Shown piece after piece: positions 34,383 to 45,800 of a stretch of DNA of 64,000 nt. This stretch comes from Favolaschia claudopus. Taxonomy: Eukaryota; Basidiomycota; Agaricomycetes; Agaricales; Mycenaceae. The stretch covers positions 124,001 through 188,000 of the forward strand of contig JAWWNJ010000151.1 of the NCBI GenBank assembly GCA_037176885.1, in the 5' to 3' direction. The number at the start of each line of letters is the position of its first letter. Within the stretch, counting starts at the first letter, position 1. Below the pieces are notes generated by a model, which was not told the origin of the DNA, made no database searches, and was given only the letters and a program-made list of their open reading frames with translations. A program made the translations under genes and the position numbers.

Positions 34383-35969
34383 CTAATTCCGCCGAGTCTC
34401 CCCACGTCCTTGGGCCGCGTAGATCTCGCGCTCGGCCTCGGGTGTAATGGTGGCGGATGTGGGAAGAACAGGGACGCGAGTGGGTAGCAGCGAGCGGAGA
34501 CGGGACAACAATTGGTATTGAGGCCGAAAGTCGCTTCCCCAGATGCGGATGAGATGAGCTTCGTCAATGGCGACGAAGAGAACGCGCCCGAGCGTGTCCT
34601 TGTGCCGGATCCAGGGGTGGAAGAGTGGGTTCTCCATGAGCATCTCAGGCCCGACAAAAACAGCTTGGAACTCGTGAGATCTTAGCCGCTGCACACGTTT
34701 AATTAGCCAAAGAAAAAGTGAAAAGCAGCTTCTGGTAACGCACCTTTAGCAAACCATCATCCAACGTCTAGTGCTGGCCATAAATATGATACGAAAAAAT
34801 ATATTTTGAATATATTCAAATAAATATGAATACAATACGGTGCTCGAACCCTTCACTGAATATGAGTACGGGTGAATATGAATATGCCAGAATATGGATA
34901 CGAATACGATACGGCCATAGCATACTCGAATATATTTGAATACGTTTGAATACCACTGCGGCGTGATTTGGCCCCTCGGCGGTGGCTCCCGGCCGAAATT
35001 TTCAGTGACCGGCCGAAGGGCAAAGGCCTTAAAAGCTATAGCCCTATAGGTGGGCTATAATGAGGCCTATAGCATTCGTCGAACAAGTCTGAAGGCCTTA
35101 AAGAGGGCTATAAAGTCACATGTCTTTGCTCCAGTCAACAGAGGCAGCGAGCGGAGTGAGTGGCACTAGCTAAGGTGCTGAACAGCGGTTCATTTCGTCT
35201 GAAGGTTGATTCTGCTGTGTTTTCAAAGGTTTTTACACGACAATCAGCCTCCCGTGGTCTTCCGAGGCGTTCGGCATAAATCCGACCAGTCTCTCGGGCA
35301 TCTCGGATAAACATTCCATACCGGCATCCTTGGTCTCCGAGCCGTCCCATGTTGAGGTTTGACCTTTTGTATGGTGCAGGTCATTCAGGACGCTGAATGG
35401 ACGGAATATGAATGATAATCAAGCATGTTGAACACCTATTTGACTTGGTTATTGTGCCTGCTATAGTAAGTTTCAGGTGAGAGAATATATTCAAATATAT
35501 TCATAATATATTCGTATTCAGCCGCTATGAATATGAATACGATACACTACAAATACGATACGCCGCTGGCGTATTCAGAATTTCGGAATACATTTGAATA
35601 TGAATACGATACGGAAAATTCGTATCGTATCGTATTTATGGCCAGCACTACCAACGTCTCGTTATTGACGGCTGCCGCAGAGATTCCGAGTTGATTGAAT
35701 GTCTTCATCTGACACAGGATGAGAACGTGTAGTTGCATATAGAAGTCAACACTTATTTGTTGTTTTTGCAGGGAGAGTAATGGAGATATAACGAGGACGA
35801 GCTTCGACTTGTTTTGAGGAAGGAGGAGAGGCAGGACAAATGGGGTCGTCTTGCCCATGCCCGTGCCTGCGACGACCAAGCTGTCGAGCTTCAAAATGAG
35901 AGCCTCGGCAACGTCTAGCTGCCAGTCGTGCGCGGTGTTGTTTGTGCGCTGCCGGAACACCGAGCTCAT
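34383..35969 (-). pseudogene. RecQ-like DNA helicase fragment, split by a hAT-like element
   Basis: On the minus strand from the ATG at 35,969: MSSVFRQRTNN, motif I VVAGTGMGKTTPF, motif Ia LVLVISPLLSLQ, then QLGISAAAVNNET. The hAT-like element at 34,769-35,650 interrupts next. After it comes LDDGLLK (to 34,744), a 55-bp intron (34,689-34,743), then QAVFVGPEMLMENP, motif II VAIDEAHLI, the aromatic-loop-like WGSDFRPQYQLL, and motif III PTSATI, ending at 34,383. Motifs IV-VI are absent, so the gene is truncated. A 48-bp segment (35,709-35,756) that looks like an intron starts with AT instead of GT; retained, it keeps the frame. RecQ-type helicases unwind DNA 3' to 5' in repair; multi-copy RecQ-like genes also spread with fungal repeats. 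Confidence 0.85.
34769..35650. mobile_element. 882-bp hAT-like element with 8-bp target duplication
   Basis: TAGTGCTGGCCATAAATA (34,769) mirrors TATTTATGGCCAGCACTA (to 35,650). CCAACGTC is duplicated directly outside (34,761-34,768 and 35,651-35,658). Removing the element and one duplicate rejoins the RecQ codons NNET and LDDG. Both subterminal regions are packed with GAATATGAATACGATACG-like repeats, a pattern expected of hAT transposase binding sites. A minus-strand frame at 35,135-35,350 (MGRLGDQGCRYGMFIRDARE) lies inside and is of unknown origin, possibly captured. Confidence 0.9.
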
Positions 35970-36243
35970 TGTGTCGCGTGTATGCTTTGAATTGTAACCA
36001 TATTCAGTGGCTGCGCGCCGCCGCGCATCATGTAGGAGGTGCTGAGAGCGCTCGCGGAGGGCGGGGTGACGGTCCCCACCCTCCGGAGGCATGGTCCTGT
36101 AGGTGGCGGCGGACGCGAGCGAACGGCGTGGACGCGGTGACGCACGAAGCGGGTTATGGTAGGTGACCCAATGGAAGTGGACCAGACGTTACGCCCTTGT
36201 TCCGATCACCCTCAAAATCAATCAAACGCCAAAACCATTGAAA

Positions 36244-37742
36244 TTACAGATTTAGCTCCGATATATCTAATCTCGCCCTCTCGGACTGCGGAGGAACGTC
36301 TGGGTATCCGAGACTACGATGCCAGCAACGGTACGCCTTCGCATGCGGTGCGTAACCAATGAGAACACACTCGTATGACCGAGGGTGGAGCTTTGGATTG
36401 TGGGTTTCTATGAGGACAAATGTGCGGCAGCCAATCTCGCGCAAGTGTGAAACATTTGGCTTCTGACCTTCAAACAACTCGTGAGGGGCACGTCGGCCGT
36501 TTGCTTTGCTCGGTGTGCGTGCGTGAAGATATGCGGCCGTGACGACAAATTCATCCCACAAGTTGTCCGCGGCGCCGCAGGATATCCGCATCGCCCGTCC
36601 TTTCTCATGCATCACCCGGTGGAAACCGGTATGAACGAAAATCGGTGGAAACGGTCTACCTTCCCGTTCTGCGCTGATGTATGCGGAGCAGTGTTTCGCA
36701 AAGAGATCCCCCGGCTCGTGCACCAAGCTCTCATCTCAACTGACTCGAGCTCGCCATTGTCGATATTGATGAACTTGACGCGGTCGCCCGTCCTCGCTTC
36801 CATCACCGTCACCCAGGCCTGAACGTGGGATACCGCCGTGGATTTATCAGGAATAGGGATACACCAACCCCGCGAGGAGTGGTCGTCTATTATATCGAGA
36901 ATGTAGTTGTGCCCGCTCCGTGACTTCACATCAAACTGGCCGCTCAAATCAATGAAAAGCTTTTCCATCCTCCTCGTCGCCCTCGCGTCTGCGTCTTCAC
37001 GCGTATGCGGAGTGTGTGCGCGCTTCTGTTTCCAAAGGATACAGTCAGCACACGCGGGAGCAGAGGGCGAGGTATCGACATCCATACCGTCGACGAGATC
37101 ATGATGGTAGCTGTCAGCGCACGCCTGATGGTTAGCATGGCCGAAGCGCAGGTGCCAGCTGTGTATGGATCGAGGGGGAGGGTAGGAAGTGGCGGCAGCG
37201 GCAGTGAAGGAAGCGAGTGAGCATTCGAGCTTGTAAAGTTTGCGTCCGGGGACAGCGTGTCCGGAGCAAACAAGAGGGTTGGCGGAGTCGTAGACGTGGA
37301 CACCAGGAGGACCAAACTTGAAGGTAAATTTAAGGGATTCGACCAGGCTGACGACAGAGCAGAGACGGAGGTGCGCGTTAGGGACGTACAAAACGTTCTC
37401 GAGTGTAAATTTGTCGGTTATGATACTGCCAATGCCGACAGCGGTGACCGAGGCTCCAACGCCTCTGATAGGTTTCGCGGGGATTGGGGTAAACGTAGCG
37501 AAGTCGGATCGATGGGAGGATATGTGGACATTAGCGCCGGAATCGGCGTATATTGTAAAATTATCAGCAGAAGTCGTTAACGCATGCATGGATTCATCTA
37601 GAGGGATCCCTATCTTTGCATCTTCGACGAGCGTGTAGGTCCCCCAGTCTACATCTGTGGACGGCGGCTCATCGGTGAAGAGATCGAGGAAGGTTGCCGA
37701 TGCTGCGATAGCTGGTGCTGGCGCTGCGGCAGGTGTGGGCAC
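36244..37742 (-). pseudogene. Ty1/copia protease-integrase fragment
   Basis: On the minus strand: protease YADSGANVHIS near 37,555, the VLYVPNAHLRLCSV block, the pre-integrase HLRFGHANHQ and CADC, then the integrase with D (FIDLSGQF) and D (NIDNGELE). The usual glutamate motif QNGxxER reads QNGKVDR, an E-to-D change at the third catalytic position. A frameshift at about 36,620 follows, and the C-terminal half continues HEKGRAMRIS through PKLHPRSYECVLIGYAPHAK to about 36,290. Gag, reverse transcriptase and LTRs are absent. Its lineage differs from the copia at 13 kb and from the one at 38.9 kb. Confidence 0.9.
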
Positions 37743-37799
37743 GGAAGCAGGTGCGGGTGCAGAATTGCGCGCGTGGGTAAGTGGTTAGTTTCTTGATCC

Positions 37800-38800
37800 A
37801 ATAAAACACCAACCCCGGGTGAAAGCCCGGGTTATAATTAATGTTCATGGTCAGGCACAGGACCAGCGCTTGTGCCCCCACTACCAAGCGCTGGTGTGGT
37901 AGTTCTATCACCCGATATTACCCGGGGCGACGGGGCGGGGTTTTCGACTCCCCACCGGTCGCTGGCAGTCAGTGAGAGCAGCGCAAGAAGGCGGGAGCAA
38001 AGAGATACGAAGAAGCGGCGAAGCGGCGAAGAGGGGAGTGGAAGCGGCGAAGTGGGGCGGGAAAGCGACGGGTAGAGGCGGAGCGGCGATGAGGAGTGGC
38101 GGGGCGGCGGCAGACATGGGTCCCACAATGCAGGGTGGGATATCTGAAGAGAGGAGGTCGTCAAATTAGCCGCAGTGAAGGTAAGCATAAATATTGTAAT
38201 ACATCTTCATGCCGCGTATGTGAAGATGAAGTATCGGCGATGGAAGCGGACGATTCCGCTTCCATCGACACAAGACGAGGATGATTCTTCATCCTCGTCT
38301 TGCGCACCAGCAGTCTCCGCTGGTCTGCGCCACGTCGTCGGATGAAGGCGGCAGCGGCGAGCGGGAGCAGGAGTTAGCGAGCGGGGGCGCGGGGAAACAG
38401 CGAGCGGAGGTGGTGGAGCAGACGGCGGGAAGCGGGGCAGAGGCAGACACAAGTGCCACGATGTGAGTGCCAAGGAAGGCGGGGCAGCGGCGGACAGAGA
38501 CGGAACGGCCGTAAGCGGAGACGAGGCGGCGACAAGCGGAGACGGGGAGCAGTAGAAACGAATGTTGGGATTTGATACAAGGTGAGGCAGGGTCTGGTGA
38601 AGAGAAGACAAAGAAATTAGCAGCCGTACAAGGAACCAAAATTATTGTAACATACCTTGAGTGAAATCTCCTAATTTCACCAGTGGTTGAACCCGAAAGA
38701 TCGACGAAGAAAGTGGGATCGTCCGCTTTCGTCGAGAGATGAGGATGAAGGTCTCCGCGACTGTAGACGCGTTGTCGAGGGCAGAAAGGTCGATAATTCT
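37800..38800. repeat. GA-rich modules with clusters of perfect hairpins
   Basis: Three hairpin clusters are spaced about 430 bp apart. At 37,810-37,900: CCCGGG palindromes and an 11-bp stem ACCAGCGCTTG/CAAGCGCTGGT. At 38,200-38,330: a 13-bp stem CGATGGAAGCGGA/TCCGCTTCCATCG, a 14-bp stem CAAGACGAGGATGA/TCATCCTCGTCTTG and ACCAGC/GCTGGT. At 38,665-38,740: GTGAAAT/ATTTCAC and weaker ones. Between them lie strongly purine-rich segments (GCGGCGAAG-type). The lead-in to the second and third clusters is alike (AAATTAGC..., TATTGTAA, ACAT...CTT), so they are diverged copies of one unit. The block sits between two divergently oriented copia fragments. Confidence 0.7.
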
Positions 38801-38920
38801 TGAGTTTTGAAACTAGAATCCAGTCCTTGATGTATAGCCAGATCTCATTGAAGTGTTGAACTTGTAGCTAGCAGCACCAGAAAGCGGGTGAGTGGGTAGA
38901 GGAAGAGACGAAGATGAAAT

Positions 38921-40199
38921 TTGACGCGTCACAGCGACGTGGGCTTCTTCCGCGACCGCACCGACTTCCGAAGCTACGAGGCCGTCGCTGTCCGTACTGG
39001 CAAGTCTGCGTTGGCATCAGATGGCGACTTTGCTATTGTCGGAAAGGGTACCGTCACAAAGGTCTTTCGTGTTGACGGAAAGGAAGTGCACATTACCTTC
39101 CTTAATGCCCTCCATGCTCCATCGCTGTCGGCGAATCTTATATCTGTCAGTCAGTTTGACAAGGCAGGATATTTCACCACCTTCGGAGCTGGTGAAGCAA
39201 CAACGCGTGAGGGTGGCGGTGGTGTGGTACTGCTACGAGGTCGCGGATCAGGCGGGATGTATGTTCTCGAGACACCGAATACGCACGCAAAGATATCGAC
39301 TGCACAAGCTACATCACTTAAAGTCTGGCATCGTCGTATGGCGCACGCGAGCCCAGCCACAATTGAGGAGATGGAGAGGAAGGGTCTTGTGTCGGGCTTG
39401 CGGATTACAGATCATTCCATGGATGGTAAATGCCTCAACTGTCGTGCGGGACGTCAACACTCCCGCCCATACGATAACGAATCTGATAAAGACGTACCAC
39501 CTCTCTTCCGCGTCGCGTTTGATCTCTTCGGTCCATCGCGGGTTCCCTCTCCCGGTGGAAATATCTACATGATGGCAATCATCGACAGCGGAACCTCACA
39601 TAAACATACGGCGTACCTCCCCGACAAAAGTGACGACTCCACAATCCCTGCTTTTGAGGAATATCGTGTCATGGCCGAACGGCAGACTGGATGTAAAATC
39701 AAACGGGTTCGCACTGATAATGCATTTAACTCTGCACGATGGACAGAGTACTTCAGAACTCACGGTATTCTGCACGAACCTACGACACCGTACTCTTCCG
39801 CTGAAAACGGATTGGCTGAGAGGACCATCCGCACCATCACCGAGGACATTCGTACGCTGCTCGACGAGTCGAGGCTTCCCGAGCGCTACTGGGCAGCGGC
39901 TGGAGCTTGTGCAACCTACGCGCGCAATCGGATGCCGTCTCGTCGCCATCCAGGGAAGATTCCTCAGGAGTCGTTTGACGGTCAAGCTGCCGATGTTTCG
40001 CACATGCGAGTTTTCGGGGCGAAATGCAGCGCTAAGCATTCCTGCCACGTTTATTGGGTACGGCACTGGCGCCGGCAATTACGTCCTGCTTGACGAACAT
40101 GGGAAACAATTCACGAGCCGCAATGTCGAGTTTGACGAAGGTGTAAGGTACTTAAGTACTTACTCCCCATCCACCTTCGACGAACATCACATGACGTGA
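38921..40199 (+). pseudogene. Ty1/copia integrase fragment
   Basis: Starts just after where the protease motif would be (MTRHSDVGFFRDR), then NALHAPSLSANLISVS, the pre-integrase HRRMAHAS and CLNCRAG, the integrase with D (AFDLFGPS), D (RVRTDNAFN) and E (SSAENGLAERT), and a final GKQFTSRNVEFDEG block. A frameshift lies near 40,030. Gag, protease active site, reverse transcriptase and LTRs are absent. The three integrase catalytic residues are all preserved, unlike in the neighbouring minus-strand copy. Confidence 0.9.
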
Positions 40200-40392
40200 C
40201 GGTCACACTTCCATTTAGGGACACGTTGAGAGAGAAAGATAATATTGCGACAACTAGGTACTGCGAGGCGATTTCCCTCGACCAAATCCGAGATAAGTAA
40301 CTATACAAGCTGTAGCGAAAAAACTAGAGCCCTAAGGCTTTTCTGTATGAGTGAATTACAAGATCTTTGCCCAAATTGGCTTGTTTCGGTGA

Positions 40393-41290
40393 TTAGTGGA
40401 TGCCTGCCTCGTCAAGTTCTTCTAAAATAGTAGCTGGGTATGTTCTATGTCCGTGGTATTTCTTTGCAGCCCACGCTGCTTGCCTTCCGGTGAGTTTATG
40501 ATTCAGATATCCATCACCGAAGCGATGACAACGGTTGACGAATCTCCCAAAGCATTCAGCGTGAATACAGATTATACAGTCAATTGCCTACCGTCGCATG
40601 CTCAGGAGCGGAACTTCCTCCAATGAATCCATCGTATTCTTCTCCAACTGATCCTCACGAGACGACTCCGGCTTCAAGCGGTAAACCCGATTAGCATAGC
40701 CCCACACCATTTCAATGGGATTCAGCTCGCAGTGGAATTTCGGAAGAAATAAAATCTCAACTCCCTCCCGTTCAGATTGTTCTTCAAGCACAGATTTTGC
40801 AGCCGCAAAGTCGGGGAGATTGTAGACGACGCGCCTGCAGCAAAACTTGGCAGTGTCACTTTGATCCGCGCATTTGAATGAAGGGCATTCCTTCTTCAGC
40901 TGGGCCTCGGCGTGCATGCCGCGCTCTTCGAGGATCTGCTTCATGCCTTTGAATTTGCCGGGATGGCGGGGATGGTCGTCGGGGAAATAGAGATCCTGGG
41001 ATTTACCGTCAAAGTGTGCGCCAGTCATTTTAATCTTCTCCTTGACCAGATTCCGCTCGGAGTCGTAGACCAGTTTTCCTTCGGCATCCCGTTTGTTGAC
41101 CTCAACGAGGAAATTCGCCGACTCGTGATTTTTTCGTGTACCAGAGGGGGCTTTCGGCATTCCGGTTGCAGAGAGGGAGCCGTCGGGACGCTTTTTATGT
41201 GTGGTAGCGTTGTCGTAAATGAAGACGTGATCAAAGTCGGGCCAAAGCTATCTCTGCACACAATCCAGAGCAACCCGAGCTTCTCCCAGA
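40393..41290 (-). pseudogene. DDE transposase-like gene of a multi-copy basidiomycete family, 5'-truncated
   Basis: On the minus strand: HVFIYDNATTHKKRPDGSLS (second acidic residue), a long insert (VNKRDAEGKLVYDSERNLVK, DLYFPDDHPRHPGKFKGMKQ, CCRRVVYNLPDFAAAKSVL), then LPKFHCELNPIEMVWGYANR with the terminal glutamate. A 48-bp intron (40,544-40,591) joins LLSMRR to FVNRCHRFGDGYLNHKLTGR and the end LDEAGIH at 40,393. The order matches a family that recurs in many agaricomycete genomes. The first Asp region is missing, and a TAG near 41,250 precedes the second. The remaining frame is clean, so decay is mainly 5'. I could not find TIRs. Confidence 0.75.
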
Positions 41291-41299
41291 TCTGGTGCC

Positions 41300-43815
41300 C
41301 TGCGGCATGCACCGGGACGTGTTGCTTGCTCGTGCATACCATTCAAAAAAGACTGAGGGGCACGATCCCGAAGCCTGCTAGTCTCCCGCAGTCAGACTCT
41401 ATGAGATATATGATAGTCGATATATCTTTTTATATAGAGTCTGATTTTGTTGGCACCTGTCAAATGGGACCTCGGATTTTGTGACAATTTTGATGGCACG
41501 TGCAGATAGTCCCACGCCCAAATTCGGACAATTTTGCTATTGCCCCAGACCTACAGGCATTTTAAATCCATAAACCATTGCAGGGGCACTACTAAACCAT
41601 GCACCACTAATTTTTATGGGCTCAGGACTCGAATATTGATAGGAAGTGTGAATTCAACCAATTTTGATACCTCGTTGAAAACTCCGTCGTTTTTGTATGT
41701 CTACTGTCAGGGTAAGCGGCCACTACCTTTCCTAGGCTATTCAATTGTCTCAAAACTCCACATATGCGCACAGACTCACAAAAGGGGGCCAAACGAAGCC
41801 TTGCGTCCCAATCCGGACGTGAGAAATGTGACATGTCACATCAAAAACCGAGGTCCTGGTTGACAGGCGCCAACAAATACAGACTAGAAGCCTGCGGGTG
41901 CTGCAATTTTCTGGGTGTTTGTGGCTATAAAAGGCATATACATTACATGATACATGTCCATAGACTACTCAAGTCGCTTCTAGGGCCCTCTGAGCAATCT
42001 TTGAAGGCATAACAGCTGTCTCGGTGTTGGGATCAGTGCATATTGCAGTGTTCACTTATGACCCCAGTGGAAATATAGATTTGTGAAGACAATTCCAAGA
42101 GGGTACTTTCTGGACTTGAGATCCATTCAAACAGATCCCTCCAACATGTCTTGTACTTGAGCGTTTGGGAGACCGTGTTGCGCAAGTCACGCGCGTGACG
42201 TGACTCTCAGTCACTGTATCGTGCGAACCATTGCCAATTCGGGGAATTTATTGACTCTTACATTGCTTCAGTGCCATGTACACCGAAGTGGTGCTCAGAG
42301 ACTAGCCAAATACCATTCCCAAGCATTCTCTGAGCTCCAGCCAGCTTATGAGTCCTAGACATTAGGATATTTTTTAAGGCGCTCCCCAGACCCCACCCTC
42401 AGCTTTCGGTCACACTTTGTCACCCTTATTCTCACGATTTTCCTAGGCTGGAATGCAGCAGGAGCCGGACCCGTAGCCTGCTTGCGTTACTCTCCGTTTG
42501 AACACCATCTGCCGGTACGCTACTCCCAAAATGAACTTGGAATCAGCGCACCACTCAAAGTTTAGCTGGACCTTGTATCTGAGCCCAGAGTACAAGGCGC
42601 GCAGATGCGAAAGCTGAATGAAATTCAGCGAATGTCAGCACTGCCTTTTCTACGCTGACTCCACAGACGTTGGCCGTCCGTGACAGCAGAATCCATCGGT
42701 ATATGCGCAAATGGAAACTGGGGAAGCTCAGGGTAGTCACCTTCAGCTCAATAACTAGTCTGACACCCCGAGGATGAGAATCAGACTTGCTAACGCATCG
42801 CACGAGACACATCTCGAGCGACATACCTAAGTAATACATAGAGCAATAGTGTACATAGCTCAATGTGAATTGTACGTTGTACATCAAGTCCAGGTCAGAA
42901 ATAGTGACCGGCGACTCGGACTGCGTATGCGGTGAAACGTTATCGCATCATGCCTCGGACCCAAGCACGGCGGCAACGCGGAGCGCGAACCCAAGGATGG
43001 ATGCAGCGCTTGTATACAAACACCAAGGATTGTTCGCACCCGTGCGACAAGAAGAGCCTACTATTGACTCCCCTATTGTGATGTGTGGATCGAAACCCAA
43101 ACACAGCGCAGGAAGACAATCGCCCCTCGATGCATCATGACTACATAGCTGAAAGCAAAAGAAGCTGCGCATGATGTGACGCAGGCTGAGAGTTGTATAG
43201 TCGTCCCAGCGACCATGGCCCCGAATACGTCGCTTGATAGTCTCAAGCCGCCGTTATGATAGGCCAACGACGCGTCATTCCAGTGCGTGCGGTGGGAAAG
43301 TATAGAAGTGCCCCATGTACACTTCTAAATGAAAGAATGAATATTATAACGGGGCAATAACAACAGTCCGAAAGATATCGGTCAATCCTATTGTCCATGG
43401 GGCGCATCCGATGAGGGTGCCCCCGATATTCATCAGAGCGCACGCAGCGTTAGACGACAAGCCCGCTTGGAAAGCAAACGAGTCGCGTTAGTCACCGCAG
43501 CAACGAATGGTTAGTAGCAGGCGTCCCATTGCAAGGAAACGCCGCACTACTTCACCACGCAGCAAATATCAGCGAGCGAGTACTCGACGTTCGTCAAAAC
43601 CCGCGTGTTGTGGGACCTAAGCAAGGTAAAGAAAAGGAGAGAGGGACGGGAGCAACGACCTTCAATCAGGCCATGACACCCCTACCCTCAGCCGCATCGT
43701 ACACCAATCCACACTTGTCGAAGGTGATACGACAGAACAGAGCTCAGACAACGGAGCCATACTTAATGGTATCCGTATTTCCAGATGAAAGGAAAAAGAG
43801 AACAATGAAAGAGAA
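41300..43815. other. No gene recognised
   Basis: Short unrelated frames only. A hairpin-like AT-rich inverted repeat (TCAGACTCTAT...ATATAGAGTCTGA) lies at 41,392-41,444. From 42,000 to 43,800 I see no protein family and no paired repeats. Confidence 0.4.
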
Positions 43816-44580
43816 CTATGTAGATGGATGAGCGTACTGAGAGTCACATTGACAGCTCTCCACGCTGTTCCAAATCTCCTTCTCATATCCAGCGAGCGGC
43901 CCTGCGAGCTTCGGAGGGACATGATCGTCCGCGTTCGTCGCGTTGAGGACCCTCTTCATGTTGCAAGCTTGCGTAGTTTGCTGAGCTGGCAATGGCGAAT
44001 CCGGTAGCGTCCACAGGTTAACGGCCACGGAACCCATGAGGAGCGCAGAGAGACCAAGATCTGTATTGGTTGACGCGCTATGAAAGTGCTAATTGAAGGC
44101 CGTACGATACTGGACGCGATACGATCCAGCAGCGTCGACCACAGCGGGAGAGAGAAACCATGATTTGCTGGCATCTCCGAGTCCCACGCTCGACATCCGG
44201 TCACTTCAGCGTTTGGTTGCCGACGGCAGAAAGTCTCCGTCGCCGTTAGCGACAGACGGAACATATTCGCCGATGTTGCCGATCTTGGTGGAAGTAGAAT
44301 GAGACCATCGGCGACTGCCAGACGGACTTCATGAGTGCAATGCAAGATCGGAAAAACCCCCATCGACCAGGTATGTGTTATCGATGGGGAGGATGAGACG
44401 GTCTCCTCGCAGAAATTGCGAAAGCCGACGTGGCCCCAGTCGGCAAACGAGATTGGAGTCTCAGGGAGACATCCGAGAACAGGCGGAAGCCTGGCAGAAG
44501 TGGCGACTTCGTCTCTAAGGACGGCTCGCCGAGTGACTCCGATGGGAGACGATGAAAACCACTCGGGGTTTTCGACAACG
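43816..44580 (-). CDS. Possible spliced gene, unrecognised
   Basis: On the minus strand, plausible coding pieces read GNIGEYVPSVANGDGDFLPS, VGLGDASKSWFLSPAVVDAA, SALLMGSVAVNLWTLPDSPL and PLAGYEKEIWNSVESCQCDS, ending at 43,816. They share one frame but are separated by stops that short introns could remove. I recognise no family. The alternative is chance open frames in GC-balanced sequence. Confidence 0.25.
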
Positions 44581-44777
44581 CTACGTTTGTAACGTCAAAA
44601 AAGTGTAAAGTGCCTCTTACCTTACAAGACCGCGAAAGACGTCGAACAATTTGTAGGATTGTCGAAATGCGTATCGCAGTACAAAGTAGTAAGGTGGAAG
44701 TAAGAGGTAAGGTAAACTAAGGTAAATAAAGGTATTTAAAGGCGGATCAGCGCCTAATAATAATAAATGGTATCCTA

Positions 44778-45523
44778 CAGTGCCAAGCATCACTTCTCCA
44801 ACACTCCTTTTTCGGCCGAACATAAATTTTTGTGATTTATTTCTGATTTTCTAAGGCAGGAAACCCACCAAAAGAATGCGTTTGGCGTCGAGAACTCACT
44901 TTTTCCCACGGTGTTTCACTTCTTTCGCGTCTGGAAAAAATAAAATCATGCTTTTGGCTCTAATTTTGGATGGATTGAGGCCAGATGTGTTCAGTAGTCA
45001 CGAGCTATGCGCCCCGTGCCTTCGCCATGGCCACGCAGGCTACCGCACTCGGCACCTTCCAGCACCTCTAGGCCGCGGGAATTCTCAGGCTTTGACAGAA
45101 AGCCACGGGGTGAATTTCCCTTTCCGGGGGCTGAGGCTGTGCCGTCCTCTTTTAAAGTATAGGATGCAGAAACCCAGAAAAAGTGGCAGCCGAGTGTAGC
45201 CGAGTCTGCTCTGACATACCTGGGTGATCCACCGAACGTTGAGGCGGCAGAGTCCGGGACGCGCGTGACCTTAACCCTAACCGAGATGGGAATTTGATGA
45301 TGGCATCAGCTATCATTAGGGTTTGTTTCACTTTTTCGGAGGTGAAAATACAAAAACTTGTTCAATTGCCTTGCAAAGCACAAGATGAGTTGCTACACAT
45401 CCATAGAGAGGTTTCACACTGTTTATAAGTTGAAAGATGATGACGGCATAATGTAGTATCGAGTTCAACTTTTCATGCCGTTCCCTGCCAAAAAAAGGAA
45501 CCGTGATGTGATGCTTGGCACTG
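44778..45523. mobile_element. 746-bp TA-flanked MITE
   Basis: CAGTGCCAAGCATCAC (44,778) mirrors GTGATGCTTGGCACTG (to 45,523), with TA outside both ends (44,776-44,777 and 45,524-45,525). The interior holds TTAACCCTAACC near 45,270 and no coding unit. Ends and duplication fit a Tc1/mariner-type non-autonomous element. Confidence 0.8.
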
Positions 45524-45526
45524 TAT

Positions 45527-45800
45527 ACTTGAAAAGAGGGCCAGGCCATCAGTCTCGTGGGAACTTCTCCATTCCGAGGGTGATGGCAAAACGGTCGAGG
45601 TTCCCACGGTGGGTCATTGTTTTTCCTCCTCCAAGGGGAAATCCCTCGGCCGGGAGAACGCGTTTTCGGCACCCAGAAAAGCCTCGGAATGACCGATTTT
45701 TCAACCCCGCCATTCCAAGATCGGTCGCCAGACCGATTAAAGCCGATGGCCAGTAAAACCCTCGGCAATCTCCGGCGAAATAAACCCTCGAAATGACCGA
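45527..45800 (+). repeat. Longest copy of a dispersed repeat
   Basis: Contains AGAGGGCCAGGCCATCAG, GAACTTCTCCATTCCGAGGG, AGGTTCCCACGGTGGGTCAT and CGCGTTTTCGGCACCCAGAA in that order. Pieces recur at 5,789, 61,521 (inverted), 61,757 and 62,466. It abuts the right end of the MITE at 44,778. A long minus-strand frame across this junction (45,328-46,215) is a chance fusion of repeats. Confidence 0.75.

Noticed and set aside
37838..38640. Several 60-130 codon Ser/Pro/Arg-rich frames on both strands
   Set aside because: They come from GA/CT-rich low-complexity modules; frames overlap on both strands without a domain.
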